Positions 63,836-64,000 of a DNA stretch of 64,000 nucleotides are shown here, piece by piece. Source of the stretch: an uncultured beta proteobacterium. GTDB taxonomy: Bacteria; Pseudomonadota; Gammaproteobacteria; Burkholderiales; Burkholderiaceae_C. Position 1 is the first letter of the stretch. The number at the start of each line of letters is the position of its first letter. The DNA is taken from NCBI GenBank assembly GCA_903876735.1, contig CAIRAW010000028.1, positions 17,880-81,879 of the forward strand, written 5' to 3'. The notes below the pieces were generated by a model, which made no database searches, was not told where the DNA came from, and saw only the letters and a list, made by a program, of their open reading frames with translations. The position numbers and the translations under genes were made by a program.

Positions 63836-64000
63836 ATGAAAGTCCTGGTCGCAGTCAAGCGCGTGGTGGACTACAACGTGAAGGTCCGCGTCAAGTCGGA
63901 CAACAGCGGTGTGGATATCGCCAACGTCAAAATGAGCATGAACCCCTTTGACGAAATCGCCATCGAAGAGGCCGTGCGTTTGAAAGAAAAAGGCGTGGCC
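63836..64000 (+). CDS. etfB: Electron transfer flavoprotein beta subunit (N-terminal part)
   Basis: The 55 visible codons ([20 protein letters not shown], then [30 protein letters not shown]) match the start of EtfB, including the NPFDE-A-EEA motif. ETF accepts electrons from acyl-CoA dehydrogenases and passes them to ETF:ubiquinone oxidoreductase. GGAG lies 12 bases before the ATG. etfA is expected beyond the window. Two operator-like sequences in the 204 bases upstream tie it to the acyl-CoA genes in this window. Confidence 0.95.
   Translation, partial: MKVLVAVKRVVDYNVKVRVKSDNSGVDIANVKMSMNPFDEIAIEEAVRLKEKGVA

Overview
The window is high-GC bacterial chromosome, almost fully coding, with no rRNA, tRNA, CRISPR array, phage or insertion sequence that I could see. 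The gene set (map-glnD, full-length purL, selO-msrB-yciB-bolA-ppiC, a LivFGHM-type transporter beside beta-oxidation genes, DcuB, MoxR-DUF58-TgpA-MltB, etfB), the codon usage and the GC-palindrome repeats fit a betaproteobacterium of the Burkholderiales, most likely Comamonadaceae (Rhodoferax/Polaromonas-like). That placement is from memory of the families, not from a search.

Region by region. 1-9.2 kb: tail of a beta-hydroxyacid dehydrogenase, an HCCA-isomerase-like protein, a small frameshifted gene, glnD and map (minus strand), and purL diverging from map. 9.2-16.2 kb: a four-gene minus-strand signalling block (CHASE/PAS hybrid histidine kinase, REC-histidine kinase, NarL-type regulator, REC-GGDEF-EAL protein) with a duplicated receiver module. 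16.2-25.2 kb: DcuB fumarate/succinate carrier behind a near-consensus FNR box, an esterase, rlhA, a DUF1624 membrane protein, then a redox/envelope run selO-msrB-yciB-bolA-ppiC. 25.3-42.7 kb: an acyl-CoA catabolism region: acyl-CoA ligase, LivFGHM-type ABC transporter, bifunctional hydratase/dehydrogenase, thiolase, acyl-CoA dehydrogenase, two SDRs, thioesterase, MDR reductase and GST-like protein, with an ankyrin gene on the other strand. 42.8-56.4 kb: a membrane GGDEF-EAL protein, a FeeM-like acyltransferase, tex, an HDOD protein, a patatin-like lipase, comEC, and a circularly permuted ATP-grasp/alpha-E pair behind a sigma-54-type promoter. 56.4-61.4 kb: overlapping moxR-like, DUF58, tgpA, mltB. 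61.4-64 kb: histone-deacetylase-like hydrolase, MscS channel, and the start of etfB.

The most informative non-coding signals are regulatory. The promoter of the hydratase/dehydrogenase-thiolase genes (about 32.25 kb) and that of etfB (about 63.68 kb) carry the same -10 / A-tract / ACGNNCGT arrangement with identical spacing, which suggests one repressor coordinates beta-oxidation with its electron acceptor. The etfB leader has a second, perfect 16-bp palindrome. A 26-bp hairpin/operator precedes the transporter's binding-protein gene. There are also a FNR box at dcuB, a -24/-12 promoter at the ATP-grasp operon, and three palindromic repeat elements, one lying in frame inside glnD. I found no clearly novel defence or mobile system; the leads are regulatory logic and protein variants (Walker-A Arg in LivF, KIY in one EAL domain, AEW in another, an N-acyl amino acid synthase-like protein without a LuxR partner).
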